Assembly: GCA_963756185.1 (NCBI GenBank) | Contig: CAVWMS010000002.1 | Span: 682,001 to 746,000 of the forward strand | Reading direction: 5' to 3' | DNA length: 64,000 nt | Origin: DATAXI01 sp963756185 | GTDB lineage: Bacteria; Verrucomicrobiota; Verrucomicrobiia; Chthoniobacterales; Chthoniobacteraceae | Notes under the pieces: model-generated | The model's input: only the letters and a program-made list of their open reading frames with translations | What the model was told of the DNA's origin: nothing | The model's database searches: none | Program-made: the position numbers and the translations under genes | Part shown: positions 17,693-26,134 of the stretch, piece by piece | How positions within the stretch are numbered: the first letter of the stretch is position 1 | How the letters are laid out: every line of letters starts with the position of its first letter

Positions 17693-18468
17693 TTGAGCGC
17701 CTGGATTTCGCCCCAGCGGAAATGATGCTCGATGGCCGCGGTGACGAAGCGTTTCGCCTGCGCCACGGCTTCCTCCAGCCCGAGACCGCGCGCAAGACCG
17801 GCGGCGATGGCGGCGGACGTTGTGCAGCCGGTGCCGTGCGTCGCCACACCCGGGACGCGCGGGGAGCGGAACTCGGAGATTTTGCCGCCGGCGTGAAAGA
17901 GAAGATCGATGGCCTCGTCGCCCTCGAGATGCCCGCCTTTCAGCAGCCAGGCCGTGCGGAATTGCGCGGCGAGCTCCCGCCCGGCCTTGCGCATTTCATC
18001 GAGCGTGCGCACGGGGGAGCCGCACAGCACCGTGGCTTCGTCCAGGTTCGGCGTCACGACAGTCGCGCGGCGGAAGAGGAACTGGCGGTAGAGCTCGATG
18101 GCCTCCGCGCGCAACAGCCTGTCGCCGGAGGTGGCAACCATCACGGGATCGACCACCAGTGGCATGCTCGTTCTCTCGAGGGCGCCGCAAACGATTCCGA
18201 CAATTTCGGTCGAGTAGAGCATTCCCGTTTTCACCGCGGCCACGGGAAATGCCTCGAGGGAAAGTCGGATCTGCTCGGCTACGATGTTTGCCGGCACGGG
18301 ATGAATGGCGCTGACTTTTCCGGGCACCTCGGCCACCACGCAGGTAATGGCCGTCAGCCCGTAAGCGCCGAGCGCCGTGAAGGTTTTGAGGTCCGCCTGT
18401 GCGCCGGCGCCGGCGCTGTTATCGGACCCGGCGATGGTAAGGCAGACCGGGGGGGAATCTTGAGACAT
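17680..18468 (-). CDS. thiD: hydroxymethylpyrimidine/phosphomethylpyrimidine kinase
   Basis: 262 residues from ATG 18468 (MSQDSPPVCLTIAGSDNSAGAGAQADLK). The ribokinase-fold motifs AGSDNSAGAGAQADLKTF, VDPVMVATSGDRLL, TPNLDEATVL and HGTGCTTSAAIAAGLA (anion hole and catalytic base region) are all present. ThiD phosphorylates HMP and HMP-P for thiamine pyrophosphate synthesis in the cytoplasm. The start excludes 53 non-conserved upstream codons. It converges with murQ with a 13-base overlap. No thiamine riboswitch is apparent. Confidence 0.93.
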   Translation of the reverse strand: MSQDSPPVCLTIAGSDNSAGAGAQADLKTFTALGAYGLTAITCVVAEVPGKVSAIHPVPANIVAEQIRLSLEAFPVAAVKTGMLYSTEIVGIVCGALERTSMPLVVDPVMVATSGDRLLRAEAIELYRQFLFRRATVVTPNLDEATVLCGSPVRTLDEMRKAGRELAAQFRTAWLLKGGHLEGDEAIDLLFHAGGKISEFRSPRVPGVATHGTGCTTSAAIAAGLARGLGLEEAVAQAKRFVTAAIEHHFRWGEIQALNHGN

Positions 18469-18572
18469 GGGCCGATTGTTCGTATTTTCCGGCGCGGTGA
18501 CCATCCCGAAACTGGAGAGAGCGCACCGTGATTCTACTGGCGTGGCGCGAGGCCGTTGCCGAGAATAAAGCC

Positions 18573-19697
18573 ATGTTGGCGTACCATCGGCTCGGGCTCG
18601 CCGCACTCGCGGCAGGTTTGCTTGCAATTTTCCACGCCAGGGCCGGCGTCGTGAGTCTGGATCCGCAGGAGATTCAGCAATTGCGCACCCTTGTGCGCTC
18701 CGATCCCGCCGCCGCCGCGGTGTTCGAGAGCCTTCGCGCCGCGGCCGACCGCACCCTGATCGAGCAACCCGATCCGATCCAGAAGGTGACTAGCGAAGGA
18801 CATTTGGCCAGCGATCCAAGAAGGATCGAGAGCCGCGCATCACTGCATGACCTTTCAAAAATGGAGGCGCTCGGATGGGCCTGGGCGGTGACGGGGGATT
18901 CGCGGTACTTCGACAGGCTCGATCTTTACCTGACGGCATGGGCGCGCGTGAACAAGCCGGATGGGGATCCCATCAACGAGTCGAATTTCGACTCGGCATG
19001 CGTCGCCTACGACCTGGCGCGCGGGTCGATGCCGCCGCAGGACCGGCAACTGGTGGACGCATGGCTGCAGGGAAAGGCCGATAAGCTGATGGGGAAGAAT
19101 GAGCCGGATAATAACTGGGGCGCGCACGCCGCGAAGATGGTGGGGCTCATCGGGCTGACGATCCAGGACCCAAAGGCTGTCGATTGGGCGATCCACAGGT
19201 TCAAACACCAGATAAAAGTTGAGTTTCGTGCGAACGGCGCGACATCCGATTTCTATGAAAGGGACGCTCTCTTCTATCATCTCTACAGTATCACGCCGCT
19301 GCTGGAACTTGCTCGGGCCGAAGCGCGCGCCGGGTTGAATCTCTTCGATTACGGCGCTCTCGGCAGCGCGACCGCGACCCTGCATGCCGGAGTTGATTTC
19401 GTAGCACCATTCGCCGAAGGGGCACAGACGCATATCGAGTTTCTGCACAGCGCCTCTGCATTCGATCACGCGCGGGCGAAGGATGGCGAGCCGGCGTTTA
19501 TCCCGCACCCATGGGACCCAAAATCCGCGGTCGAGATGTTTGTTCTCGCCGCGTGGTTTCAGCCGAAGTACGGCGCATTGGCCGCGCAATTGGAAGGCAT
19601 GCCCGGCGCGCGTTACGTGAATTGGGACTCGGTCCTCAATGCCGTTTCCAGCCCGGCCGCCGCGCAAGAGACCAGGCCGTCCCCCAATGTGAACTAG
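18573..19697 (+). CDS. secreted alginate-lyase-like protein
   Basis: 374 residues from ATG 18573; a GTG at 18528 is an alternative. The signal peptide LGLAALAAGLLAIFHARAG is followed by an all-helical region with LSKMEALGWAWAVTGDSRYFDRLDLYLTAWA, ESNFDSACVAYDLAR and EPDNNWGAHAAKMVGLIG, which resemble the alpha/alpha-toroid of PL5-type alginate lyases (Pfam alginate_lyase). The YERDALFYHLYSITPLLELA segment fits the conserved Tyr/His region. It would depolymerise uronate polysaccharides outside the cytoplasm. Substrate is inferred only. Confidence 0.6.
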   Translation: MLAYHRLGLAALAAGLLAIFHARAGVVSLDPQEIQQLRTLVRSDPAAAAVFESLRAAADRTLIEQPDPIQKVTSEGHLASDPRRIESRASLHDLSKMEALGWAWAVTGDSRYFDRLDLYLTAWARVNKPDGDPINESNFDSACVAYDLARGSMPPQDRQLVDAWLQGKADKLMGKNEPDNNWGAHAAKMVGLIGLTIQDPKAVDWAIHRFKHQIKVEFRANGATSDFYERDALFYHLYSITPLLELARAEARAGLNLFDYGALGSATATLHAGVDFVAPFAEGAQTHIEFLHSASAFDHARAKDGEPAFIPHPWDPKSAVEMFVLAAWFQPKYGALAAQLEGMPGARYVNWDSVLNAVSSPAAAQETRPSPNVN

Positions 19698-19751
19698 AGG
19701 CTGCTCACTCCGTTCTGGCCATTCAAACCGAATGGATTATTTTCAAGGGTG

Positions 19752-20126
19752 ATGGTTATTCGCGAATTGCCAGGCCTCACCGTGAACGTGGATCGCGTGG
19801 TCTATCGGCCCGATGTCGAGGCGCCGCCGGAGCGCCCATACGCGTTTGCCTATTTCATCACCATTCGCAACGACTCCCAGGAGACGGTCACGATCAAGGG
19901 CCGCAAATGGGTGGTCACCGATGCGAACGGCCAGCGCGTGGTGGTCGAGGGCGACGGTGTGGTGGGGCAATTCCCGCGGCTGCACAGCGGGCAGCAGTTT
20001 TCCTACAATTCGCACCATGTCATCGGCGCGGACAGTTACGCGGAGGGGGCGTACATCGGATCGACGGAGAACGGCGAGGCGGTGATTACGCGAATCCCGC
20101 GATTTGACATGCACGTGCCGGGTTGA
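19752..20126 (+). CDS. apaG: ApaG family protein
   Basis: About 124 residues. The FAYFITIRNDSQETVTIKGRKWVVTDANGQ segment, followed by VVGQFPRLHSGQQFSYNS and IPRFDMHVPG, matches the single-domain fibronectin-III-like ApaG/DUF525 fold closely in length and motifs. ApaG is linked to Co2+ sensitivity and nucleotide (Ap4A) metabolism in proteobacteria; its biochemical role is not settled. An AAGGG stretch lies just before the ATG at 19752. It follows the alginate-lyase-like gene by 54 bases. Confidence 0.9.
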   Translation: MVIRELPGLTVNVDRVVYRPDVEAPPERPYAFAYFITIRNDSQETVTIKGRKWVVTDANGQRVVVEGDGVVGQFPRLHSGQQFSYNSHHVIGADSYAEGAYIGSTENGEAVITRIPRFDMHVPG

Positions 20127-20131
20127 TTGCG

Positions 20132-20167
20132 GAAATTGCTGATTGATGATCTGAGATTGCTGATTGG
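20132..20167 (+). repeat. solo REP-like repeat, half of the REPIN-like element at 21269
   Basis: Sequence 20132-20167 (ATTGCTGATTGATGATCTGA then GATTGCTGATTGG) differs by one insertion and two substitutions from the 34-bp arm found twice in inverted orientation at 21269-21421. It lies just after the apaG stop. A single arm in an intergenic gap fits a REP-type dispersed repeat. Confidence 0.75.
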
Positions 20168-20196
20168 CGCGATTTTTAATTTATAACCATCACCCC

Positions 20197-20466
20197 ATGG
20201 ATCGCCCCCGATTGCTCGACCTTTATTTTGTGGATGCGCGCGCGCGTTTGATCGATATCGCCGCGTTCCTGGATCGGCTCGAACGGGCCGGGGCCGGCGA
20301 CGATTTCCGCGTCGAGGCGTTCCAGCGGGCGCTGAAGGAACTCGAGAAGCCGGGCGCCGACCGCGCGCGACGCGTGCTGATGGCATTGAGCGACCCCACA
20401 TCGGAGCCGATTGCGAAGGCGCCGGGCAAAGGGGCATGCGGCGCGTACGAGCCCCATCCCCTCTGA
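20197..20466 (+). CDS. small protein upstream of TatD-like hydrolase
   Basis: 89 residues from ATG 20197, alpha-helical: LLDLYFVDARARLIDIAAFLDRLERA, VEAFQRALKELEKPGADRARRVLMALSDPTSEPI. The stop lies 2 bases before the TatD-like start, so translation is coupled. It recalls the small helical partner seen before TatD-like genes in ebo-type clusters, but no other ebo gene (UbiA-like prenyltransferase, dehydroquinate synthase-like) is near. Function unknown. Confidence 0.65.
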   Translation: MDRPRLLDLYFVDARARLIDIAAFLDRLERAGAGDDFRVEAFQRALKELEKPGADRARRVLMALSDPTSEPIAKAPGKGACGAYEPHPL

Positions 20467-20468
20467 CC

Positions 20469-21278
20469 ATGCGGTACATCGAGCCCCACGCTCACATGGT
20501 GAGCCGCGTCACGGACGATTACCTGGCGATGGTGATGGCCGGCTGCGCCGCCGTATGCGAGCCGGCATTCTGGGCCGGGTTCGACCGTTCCAGCGCGCAG
20601 GGTTTCCACGATTATTTTTGCCAGCTCACCGATTACGAGCCGAAGCGCGCGGCGCGCTACCAGTTGCCGCATTATTCATGGCTCTGCATCAATCCGAAGG
20701 AGGCGGAGGACATCGGCCTTGCGCGCGAGGTGCTGGCGATCATCCCCGGATTTCTGTCGAGGCCGAACGTGCTCGGCGTCGGCGAAATAGGGCTCAACAA
20801 AAATACGCGCAACGAAATGCAAATCCTCGAGGAGCACGTGCGGCTCGCGGCGGAGCACGGGCAGATGATCCTGGTTCACACGCCGCACCTCGAGGACAAG
20901 TGGAAGGGGACGCGGCTTATCCTCGACGTGCTGCGGGCCGATTCGCGCATCCGTCCGGAGCGGGTCATCATCGATCACGTCGAGGAGCACACGGTCGGCA
21001 TGGTGCTCGATGCCGGTTTCTGGGCGGGCATCACGCTTTACCCCGAGTCCAAATGCACGCCGGCGCGCGCGGTGGACATCTTTGAAACGGCGGGCCCGGA
21101 GCGGCTCTGGCTCAATTGCGCGTGCGATTGGGGCCAAAGCGACCCGCTGGCCGTGCCAAAGGCGATGATCGAGCTGCGCCGCCGGGGCCACGGCGAGGCG
21201 GAGATAGAGAGGTTGGTGTTTGAGAATCCGAGGAGGTTTTTGGGTCAGTCGCCGAAATTTCAGGTCAGGAATTGCTGA
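20469..21278 (+). CDS. TatD-family metal-dependent hydrolase
   Basis: 269 residues. IEPHAHMVSR carries the N-terminal HxH metal site. VLGVGEIGLNKNTRNEM has the conserved Glu, ILVHTPHLED the next His, VIIDHVEEHT the third, and LNCACDWGQSDPL the final Asp, so an active TIM-barrel metal centre is likely. It differs from canonical TatD DNases and is closer to TatD-like proteins of ebo-type operons. The last codons (VRNC, stop) are read from an inverted-repeat element, so the original C-terminus has probably been replaced. Confidence 0.8.
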   Translation: MRYIEPHAHMVSRVTDDYLAMVMAGCAAVCEPAFWAGFDRSSAQGFHDYFCQLTDYEPKRAARYQLPHYSWLCINPKEAEDIGLAREVLAIIPGFLSRPNVLGVGEIGLNKNTRNEMQILEEHVRLAAEHGQMILVHTPHLEDKWKGTRLILDVLRADSRIRPERVIIDHVEEHTVGMVLDAGFWAGITLYPESKCTPARAVDIFETAGPERLWLNCACDWGQSDPLAVPKAMIELRRRGHGEAEIERLVFENPRRFLGQSPKFQVRNC

Positions 21279-21421
21279 TTGCTGATGTGAGATTGCTGAT
21301 TGGCAGAGTGCAATTTACTCGCCGCAGGACCGCTTCGGGGTGGAATTCCAACTCCTCGTCAACGCCGCCTCCGGCGGCCAAATTTTTCAATCAGCAATCT
21401 CACATCAGCAATCAGCAATTC
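21269..21421. repeat. REPIN-like inverted repeat between convergent genes
   Basis: The 34-base arms at 21269-21302 and 21388-21421 are perfect reverse complements. They begin GAATTGCTGATTG and end GATTGCTGATTG reading inward. The 85-base centre is non-coding. The left arm contains the TGA of the TatD-like gene (21276-21278) and the right arm the TGA of hisA (21412-21414). A third, solo arm lies at 20132-20167. This fits a dispersed REPIN/BIME-type element. It could also act as an RNA hairpin at both 3' ends. Confidence 0.85.
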
Positions 21422-22125
21422 TTCAGGTCCCTCAGCCGAATTCGATTGTCATAGAGCGCCTTTCCGATGATGGCGCCGTAGAGGGTGGGCAGCGCGGCGA
21501 GGCGATTCACGTCTTCGATGGTTGAGACGCCGCCGCTGGCGATGACCTGGCAGCGGACCAGCGAGAGGATCTGTTCTATCTCGGCAAAATTCGGTCCCGA
21601 GAGCATCCCGTCCGTGGCGATGTCCGTGCAAATAACGGTGCCGGCGCCGGCGTCCGCGGCTTTCACGGCGAGAGTCGAGGCTTTCATTCCGGACAGCTCA
21701 GTCCAGCCTTTCACGGAAACTTCGCCGTTCTTTGCATCGATGCCCACGGCGATCCGGTCGCTGCCGAAGGCCTCGGCCAGCTCCGAGACGAAATCGAGCG
21801 ACTCGGCGGCCCTGGTGCCGATGATGACCCGCGCGACGCCGGCATCGAACGCGCGCTGCGCCGCCGCCTTGTCGCGGATGCCGCCGCCCAACTGGCACGG
21901 GATGCCGATGGCCGCGGTGATGCGGGCGACCCATTCGAGATTCCTCTGTTCGCCGGTGAAGGCGGCATCGAGATCGATGAGATGCAGGTAATCGCCCCCT
22001 TCGTCGGCCCAGCGTTTCGCGAACGCGACCGGGTCATCGGAATAGATGGTCTTTTCGGCGGCTTTGCCCTGGCGCAGGCGAACCACCTGGCCATTCATGA
22101 GGTCGATGGCGGGAAAAATGAGCAT
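21412..22125 (-). CDS. hisA: phosphoribosylformimino-5-aminoimidazole carboxamide ribotide isomerase
   Basis: 237 residues, full length. MLIFPAIDLMNGQVVRLRQG has the catalytic Asp of the first half-barrel, CQLGGGIRDKAAA the phosphate site, ICTDIATDGMLSGPNF the second Asp and VIASGGVSTIEDV the second phosphate site. HisA converts ProFAR to PRFAR in histidine biosynthesis. Order on this strand is hisB, hisH, hisA, consistent with one operon. Its last residues LKNC come from the REPIN-like repeat. Confidence 0.95.
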   Translation of the reverse strand: MLIFPAIDLMNGQVVRLRQGKAAEKTIYSDDPVAFAKRWADEGGDYLHLIDLDAAFTGEQRNLEWVARITAAIGIPCQLGGGIRDKAAAQRAFDAGVARVIIGTRAAESLDFVSELAEAFGSDRIAVGIDAKNGEVSVKGWTELSGMKASTLAVKAADAGAGTVICTDIATDGMLSGPNFAEIEQILSLVRCQVIASGGVSTIEDVNRLAALPTLYGAIIGKALYDNRIRLRDLKNC

Positions 22126-22172
22126 GGGGGACGGCTGGAGAAAAGGCTGAGGAAAAAGATCAAATAAATCCG

Positions 22173-22303
22173 AAATTCGAAATTCGAAATTCGAAGGATT
22201 TGGCGCGCTGAGCGCGCGCGGTGTAGAGACGAGGGCTCCGGATGACGCGCGGCACCGGTCGTGGAGCCGGCGTTTCGAGTTTCGAATTTCGAATTTCGAA
22301 TTT
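22173..22303. repeat. inverted TTCGAAAT-repeat element between hisA and hisH
   Basis: A perfect 23-bp inverted repeat made of 8-bp units (AAATTCGA/TTTCGAAT) has arms at 22173-22195 and 22281-22303. The 85-base centre contains a GCGCGC-TGA-GCGCGC hairpin near 22206-22220 and GGCTCC/GGAGCC arms. The same 8-bp unit repeats in the hisH-hisB gap and in the tpiA-pgk gap. Confidence 0.8.
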
Positions 22304-22313
22304 TACAAACATC

Positions 22314-22928
22314 TCAATTCGCCAGGCCTTTGATGAAATTCTTCAGCACGGTCAGGCCCACGGCCTGGCTTTTCTCCGGGTGAAACTGCACGCCGGCGAT
22401 GTTGCCCAGCGCCGCGCCGGCGGCAAAAGTCTCGCCGTAAGTGGTGCGGGCGATGACCACGTCGTCGCGCTCGGACGCGGGGAAGTAGGAGTGGACGAAA
22501 AAAACGTACGGGTCCGGCGGCAGCGAACGCCAGAGCGGGTGCGAGGGTTGCGTGAGATCGAGATTGTTCCAGCCGATCTGCGGGACCTTCAGCTCCGGCG
22601 ACCGGAACTTTCTGACCTGGCCGGGAAAAAAACCGAAGCCCGGTTCGCCCGGCGATTCCTCGCTCGAATCGAACAGCAACTGGTAGCCGACGCAAATCCC
22701 GAGGAACGGCTTGCCGCCGGCCAGCCAGTCCCGCAGCGGCTCCCAGAGCGCGCGCGACTTGAGGTTGCGCACGCAATCACCGAAATCCCCCACGCCCGGC
22801 AGCACCACGGCGCGCGCATCCGCGAGGCGGTCCGGATCGCTGACCAGCCGCACGTCGGCGCCCTCGTGCTGGAGAGCCTTGGCGACGCTGCGGATATTGC
22901 CGCTGCCATAATCGATCAATGCGATCAT
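22314..22928 (-). CDS. hisH: imidazole glycerol phosphate synthase, glutaminase subunit
   Basis: 204 residues from ATG 22928 (MIALIDYGSGNIRSVAKAL). The class-I amidotransferase triad is visible: Cys in FLGICVGYQLLF, His in GVQFHPEKSQ and the following Glu. It supplies ammonia from glutamine to HisF, which is not in the window. Upstream in-frame sequence is repeat-derived and is excluded. Operon position between hisB and hisA. Confidence 0.95.
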   Translation of the reverse strand: MIALIDYGSGNIRSVAKALQHEGADVRLVSDPDRLADARAVVLPGVGDFGDCVRNLKSRALWEPLRDWLAGGKPFLGICVGYQLLFDSSEESPGEPGFGFFPGQVRKFRSPELKVPQIGWNNLDLTQPSHPLWRSLPPDPYVFFVHSYFPASERDDVVIARTTYGETFAAGAALGNIAGVQFHPEKSQAVGLTVLKNFIKGLAN

Positions 22929-22973
22929 GCGGAAAATTCGAAACCATCGCGACCCGCGGACAAGCGAGCGGCC

Positions 22974-23005
22974 AATTCGAATTTCGAATTTCGAATTTCG
23001 AATTT
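22974..23005. repeat. TTCGAATT tandem repeat between hisH and hisB
   Basis: Four tandem 8-bp units of AATTTCGA type occupy 22974-23005 in the 82-base gap. Same unit as the elements at 22173-22303 and 41885-41914. Each unit is itself nearly palindromic (TTCGAA core). Confidence 0.8.
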
Positions 23006-23010
23006 CCCCT

Positions 23011-23604
23011 TCACAGGATGCCCTTGGTGCTCGGGATGCCGGTGACGCGGGGATCGATCTGGCACGCCTGGTCCACGGCCTTGGCCAGGCCTTTGAAAAC
23101 CGACTCCGCCATGTGATGCGCGTCGCGGCCGTACAGGACCTCGACATGCAGGTTCACCCCGGCGTGCACGGCAAAGGCGCGAAGGAATTCCTCGACGAGC
23201 TGGAACGAAAAATTGCCGATGGGCTCGACCGCCGTGGGCGCGCGGTATTCAAGGTAGGGCCGGCCGCTGAAATCGAGCACCACGCGCGTGAGCGTCTCAT
23301 CCATGGGAAGATAAGCCCAGCCGTAGCGGCGGATGCCGCGCTTGTCACCCAGGGCGCGAGCGAAGGCCTGGCCGAGCGCGATGCCGGCATCCTCGACCGT
23401 GTGATGCAGGTCCACCTCGATGTCGCCGCGTGCGCGCAACTCGAGGTCCACGAGCGAGTGCCGCGCGAAAAGCGTGAGCATGTGATCGAAAAACGGGATG
23501 CCGGTGGCGATCTCGCCCTTGCCGGCGCCGTCGATCAACAGCGTCACGGCGATATCGGTCTCGCCGGTCTTGCGCTGGATGGTTGCCTTGCGCGCGTCGA
23601 TCAT
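23011..23604 (-). CDS. hisB: imidazoleglycerol-phosphate dehydratase
   Basis: 197 residues, complete. GIPFFDHMLTLFARHS and VDLHHTVEDAGIALGQAF provide two of the His-rich Mn-binding motifs; RDAHHMAESVFKGLAKA supplies the others. It dehydrates IGP to imidazole acetol-phosphate. The ATG at 23604 overlaps the stop of the preceding small gene (bases 23601-23604), so translation is coupled. It is the monofunctional form, without the phosphatase domain seen in enterics. Confidence 0.95.
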   Translation of the reverse strand: MIDARKATIQRKTGETDIAVTLLIDGAGKGEIATGIPFFDHMLTLFARHSLVDLELRARGDIEVDLHHTVEDAGIALGQAFARALGDKRGIRRYGWAYLPMDETLTRVVLDFSGRPYLEYRAPTAVEPIGNFSFQLVEEFLRAFAVHAGVNLHVEVLYGRDAHHMAESVFKGLAKAVDQACQIDPRVTGIPSTKGIL

Positions 23605-23828
23605 CTTTCCAAGTCCCTGCGGGTTCTTTTCTGGTTCATGGCGGCCGCAATGCCGCCGATGACCAGCACCGCCGCGGCGATGCCGAGCGCGCCGGGCACG
23701 GTCATGTAGAACGGCTTGGGCGGCTCCTCGCTGACCGGGCTTTCGGCAGCCGAAGTCTCCCCGGAGGCTATCATGGCGGCGGAGGCGCCGGCGGGATAAG
23801 GCGACGCGCCCGGAGGCAGCGGGATCAT
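23601..23828 (-). CDS. hypothetical small single-span membrane protein
   Basis: 75 residues. An Ala/Pro/Ser-rich N-terminus is followed by one membrane helix (VPGALGIAAAVLVIGGIAAAM) and a short basic tail (NQKRTRRDLER). Both ends overlap neighbours by 4 bases (ATGA-type), placing it in one transcript with the secreted protein upstream and hisB downstream. No family is recognised. Confidence 0.6.
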   Translation of the reverse strand: MIPLPPGASPYPAGASAAMIASGETSAAESPVSEEPPKPFYMTVPGALGIAAAVLVIGGIAAAMNQKRTRRDLER

Positions 23829-24946
23829 ATTCGGCCTGGGCGTGGAGATATTTTGGCGATTGCCCTCGGCGTTGGAGTTGGCGTGGCGATTTCCGCCTTC
23901 AATTCGTCGGCAAGCTGATGAGCGGACTGGTTTTCCGGCCAGAGCTGGAGCGCGTCCTTCAGCAGGTCGGCCGCCGAGGCCAGATCGCCGCCATCGGCGT
24001 CATTGCGGGCCGCGTCGGACTTATCGATCGATTGCGCCATCTTCGTGACCTGGATCGCAGCCAGGCGGCGGTATTCGCTCACCGCGGTTCGTTGCAAGGT
24101 CTGGACGCTCAGCTCACTGCGCGCCAGAAGCGGCACCCACTTGACCCCGCTGCGCACCGCGGTGGCGATGACATTGGCATCGTACTGCTCCTGGGCTTGC
24201 TCCTTCGCCTTGATCTGGGATCGCTCCGGCTCGGGGGTGGCCGCCAGGGTGGTCTTGAGCTGGGCCTGGTCTGCCTTGACCCGCTGCATGACGCCGACCA
24301 ACTGCTGCGCGAAACTCGGGATCACCTGCAGCGCGAGCGTCACGGCGGCGGGATAAGCGCGCGTGCCACCGTAGGTCTGCTCGATCTGGGAAAAGGTTTG
24401 CAAAGAACCGATCAGGTCGCCCCCCGAGGCCTGCTGCTGCATGCTGTCGTACATCTCCACTCCCGCGATCTCGTTGCCCTGCTTTGCGGCCTCTTCCTTG
24501 TTGAGCCATTTACCCAGGAATCTCACTTGGCCGGCATCGACCCGCTTCTTTTCATTCTCGAACGTGGCCTCCAATTTCTTGATCTCCGGCAGATAGGTGC
24601 TGCCCGGGTACTTGGTCTCGAACGCCTGGAGCGAGGAGATGATGTCCGAGTATTGAACGGAGGAATACGAGAGCTCCGGGTTCGGCTGGACGGCGATCAA
24701 TTGCTTGTACTCGATCTCGTCCGGCTGCTCCCGGCTGATCGAGGCGATGTCCGACTTCTGGATGTCGCGCTCATCGACGATCGACGAGGAGACGTTCACG
24801 TCGATGGTGACATCGGTGTCGGTCTCGCTCTTGATGGTGCCGGTCATCACTTCGCCCGTCTTGAGCGTGATCGAGTCCGCCCATACCGGTGCGGCGCAGA
24901 GGAGGGCGAAGAGGATGAGCCAGGGGCAGCGCATTTTTGGGAACAT
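23825..24946 (-). CDS. secreted protein with repeat-rich helical domain, PTPDL-like
   Basis: About 373 residues from ATG 24946; an in-frame TTG lies upstream. The signal peptide PWLILFALLCAAPVWA is followed by a small beta domain (DSITLKTGEVMTGTIKSETDTDVTIDV) typical of Verrucomicrobia/Planctomycetes secreted proteins, then helices resembling TPR-like tracts (LQAFETKYPGSTYLPEIKKLEATFENE, ASAADLLKDALQLWPENQSAH). A Pro/Thr-rich end follows. It overlaps the next small gene by 4 bases. Function unknown. Confidence 0.65.
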   Translation of the reverse strand: MFPKMRCPWLILFALLCAAPVWADSITLKTGEVMTGTIKSETDTDVTIDVNVSSSIVDERDIQKSDIASISREQPDEIEYKQLIAVQPNPELSYSSVQYSDIISSLQAFETKYPGSTYLPEIKKLEATFENEKKRVDAGQVRFLGKWLNKEEAAKQGNEIAGVEMYDSMQQQASGGDLIGSLQTFSQIEQTYGGTRAYPAAVTLALQVIPSFAQQLVGVMQRVKADQAQLKTTLAATPEPERSQIKAKEQAQEQYDANVIATAVRSGVKWVPLLARSELSVQTLQRTAVSEYRRLAAIQVTKMAQSIDKSDAARNDADGGDLASAADLLKDALQLWPENQSAHQLADELKAEIATPTPTPRAIAKISPRPGRI

Positions 24947-25111
24947 TTTCGGGGTCTGTGTGGGCAAAGCTGGGGAGTCTGGTTGTCACATTAAATCGAG
25001 TCCAGAGCAAATTCCGGGAGGAAGCGCCTCCCTGCGCCAATCCCGGAATAATCGGTTCCCACCGCTTTCACGCGCCGGATTGCGGCATGCCGGATACCGG
25101 GTCAAACCCCA

Positions 25112-25594
25112 TCAGGGAGTGGCGGGAGTGGCCGGCTTCTTCAGCGAGTCGCGAATTTCGCGCAGCAGCAGCACGTCCTCGGGCGTGGGCGGGGCCGTCG
25201 AGGGGCGACCGGCTTGCTGATGGTGGCCATGAGCTTGTTCATCGGCTTGACGATGAGGAAGAAGACGACGGCGGCGAGGATGAGAAAGCTGACGACGCTG
25301 TTGATGAAATTGCCGATGCATGATCCCGCCTTGCAGCACCGGATGGCCGGCGGCGGCCAGGATCGGCGCGCCATTCTTATCCAGCACCTCCTTGGCGCCG
25401 ATCGCGTACTGCGAAAAATCGGGCGTACCGCCGTGAAACAGCGCGGATGAGACAAGGGCGATGCCGGGGGTGATGACATCCTTGACCAGCGAGGTCACAA
25501 TGGACTGGAAAGCGCCGCCGATAATGACGCCGACGGCCAGGTCCATGACACTGCCCTTCGAGATGAAGGCTTTGAATTCTCCTAGTATGCTCAT
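25112..25594 (-). CDS. mscL: large-conductance mechanosensitive channel, two compensating frameshifts
   Basis: ATG 25594 begins MSILGEFKAFISKGSVMDLAVGVIIGGAFQSIV, the MscL amphipathic helix and first membrane segment with the GVIIGGAF pore motif. Near 25320 the frame shifts to IGNFINSVVSFLILAAVVFFLIVKPMNKL, the second membrane helix, and near 25205 shifts back to APPTPEDVLLLREIRDSLKKP, the cytoplasmic helix bundle. A 160-residue channel results. It opens on hypo-osmotic shock to release solutes. The two shifts compensate, so sequencing indels are the simplest explanation. Confidence 0.85.
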   Translation of the reverse strand: MSILGEFKAFISKGSVMDLAVGVIIGGAFQSIVTSLVKDVITPGIALVSSALFHGGTPDFSQYAIGAKEVLDKNGAPILAAAGHPVLQGGIMHRQFHQQRRQLSHPRRRRLLPHRQADEQAHGHHQQAGRPSTAPPTPEDVLLLREIRDSLKKPATPATP

Positions 25595-25743
25595 AGTGGA
25601 ATGTTCTATATGCCCTATTGCACCGTAAATGTCAGCATTGGATTTGTCCATGGCCCTCGACCTTAGCGCATTGCGCCGGCGGCGGCGAACGCGGATCGAC
25701 AGGGGAGTCAGCCGCGCGCGGCGGCGCGAAGGGGCGGGTCGGA

Positions 25744-26134
25744 TCAATGATCCTTGTGCGGCATCTGGGGCGAGGCCGGGTTGCCGTTCACCTTCATGAC
25801 GGTGGCGGGCGGCTGGGACTTGCGGCGCGTTTCGCGGGTGGTCCAGATTGCCCTGAATATCGAGTAGAAAATGATGCCCAGCACCAGCCCGTTGGTGACG
25901 GCGTACGGGACCGGTATGTCGAAACGGACGGTTTCGTCCCACCCCCCCCATTCATAGATCCAGCGGGCAGGAATGATGAGGATATCCCCCAGCGCGCCGA
26001 AGAAATTTGCGGCCCGGCACCGAATGGAAGATCCACACTGCGAACCAGAACGAGTAGATGGAGGTCCAGCTCAACAGGGCGCCCACCGCGATGCAGAGAA
26101 GAAGAGGAAGGGCGCGTTCGCGAAAGTTTTTCAC
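25744..26134 (-). CDS. hypothetical two-span membrane protein, one frameshift
   Basis: The first frame from ATG 26134 reads ALPLLLCIAVGALLSWTSIYSFW. At about 26013 homology-like sequence moves one base to FGALGDILIIPARWIYEWGGWDETVRFDIPVPYAVTNGLVLGIIFYSIF, ending at TGA 25744. This gives about 129 residues with two membrane helices separated by a periplasmic-type loop. The shift lies near an AAATTT run; an 8-base C run at 25942-25949 is another error-prone site. Function unknown; it is co-directional with mscL. Confidence 0.5.

Noticed and set aside
22173..23005. Repeat array resembling a CRISPR
   Set aside because: The repeat units are 8 bp in direct tandem without spacers, and no cas gene is near.
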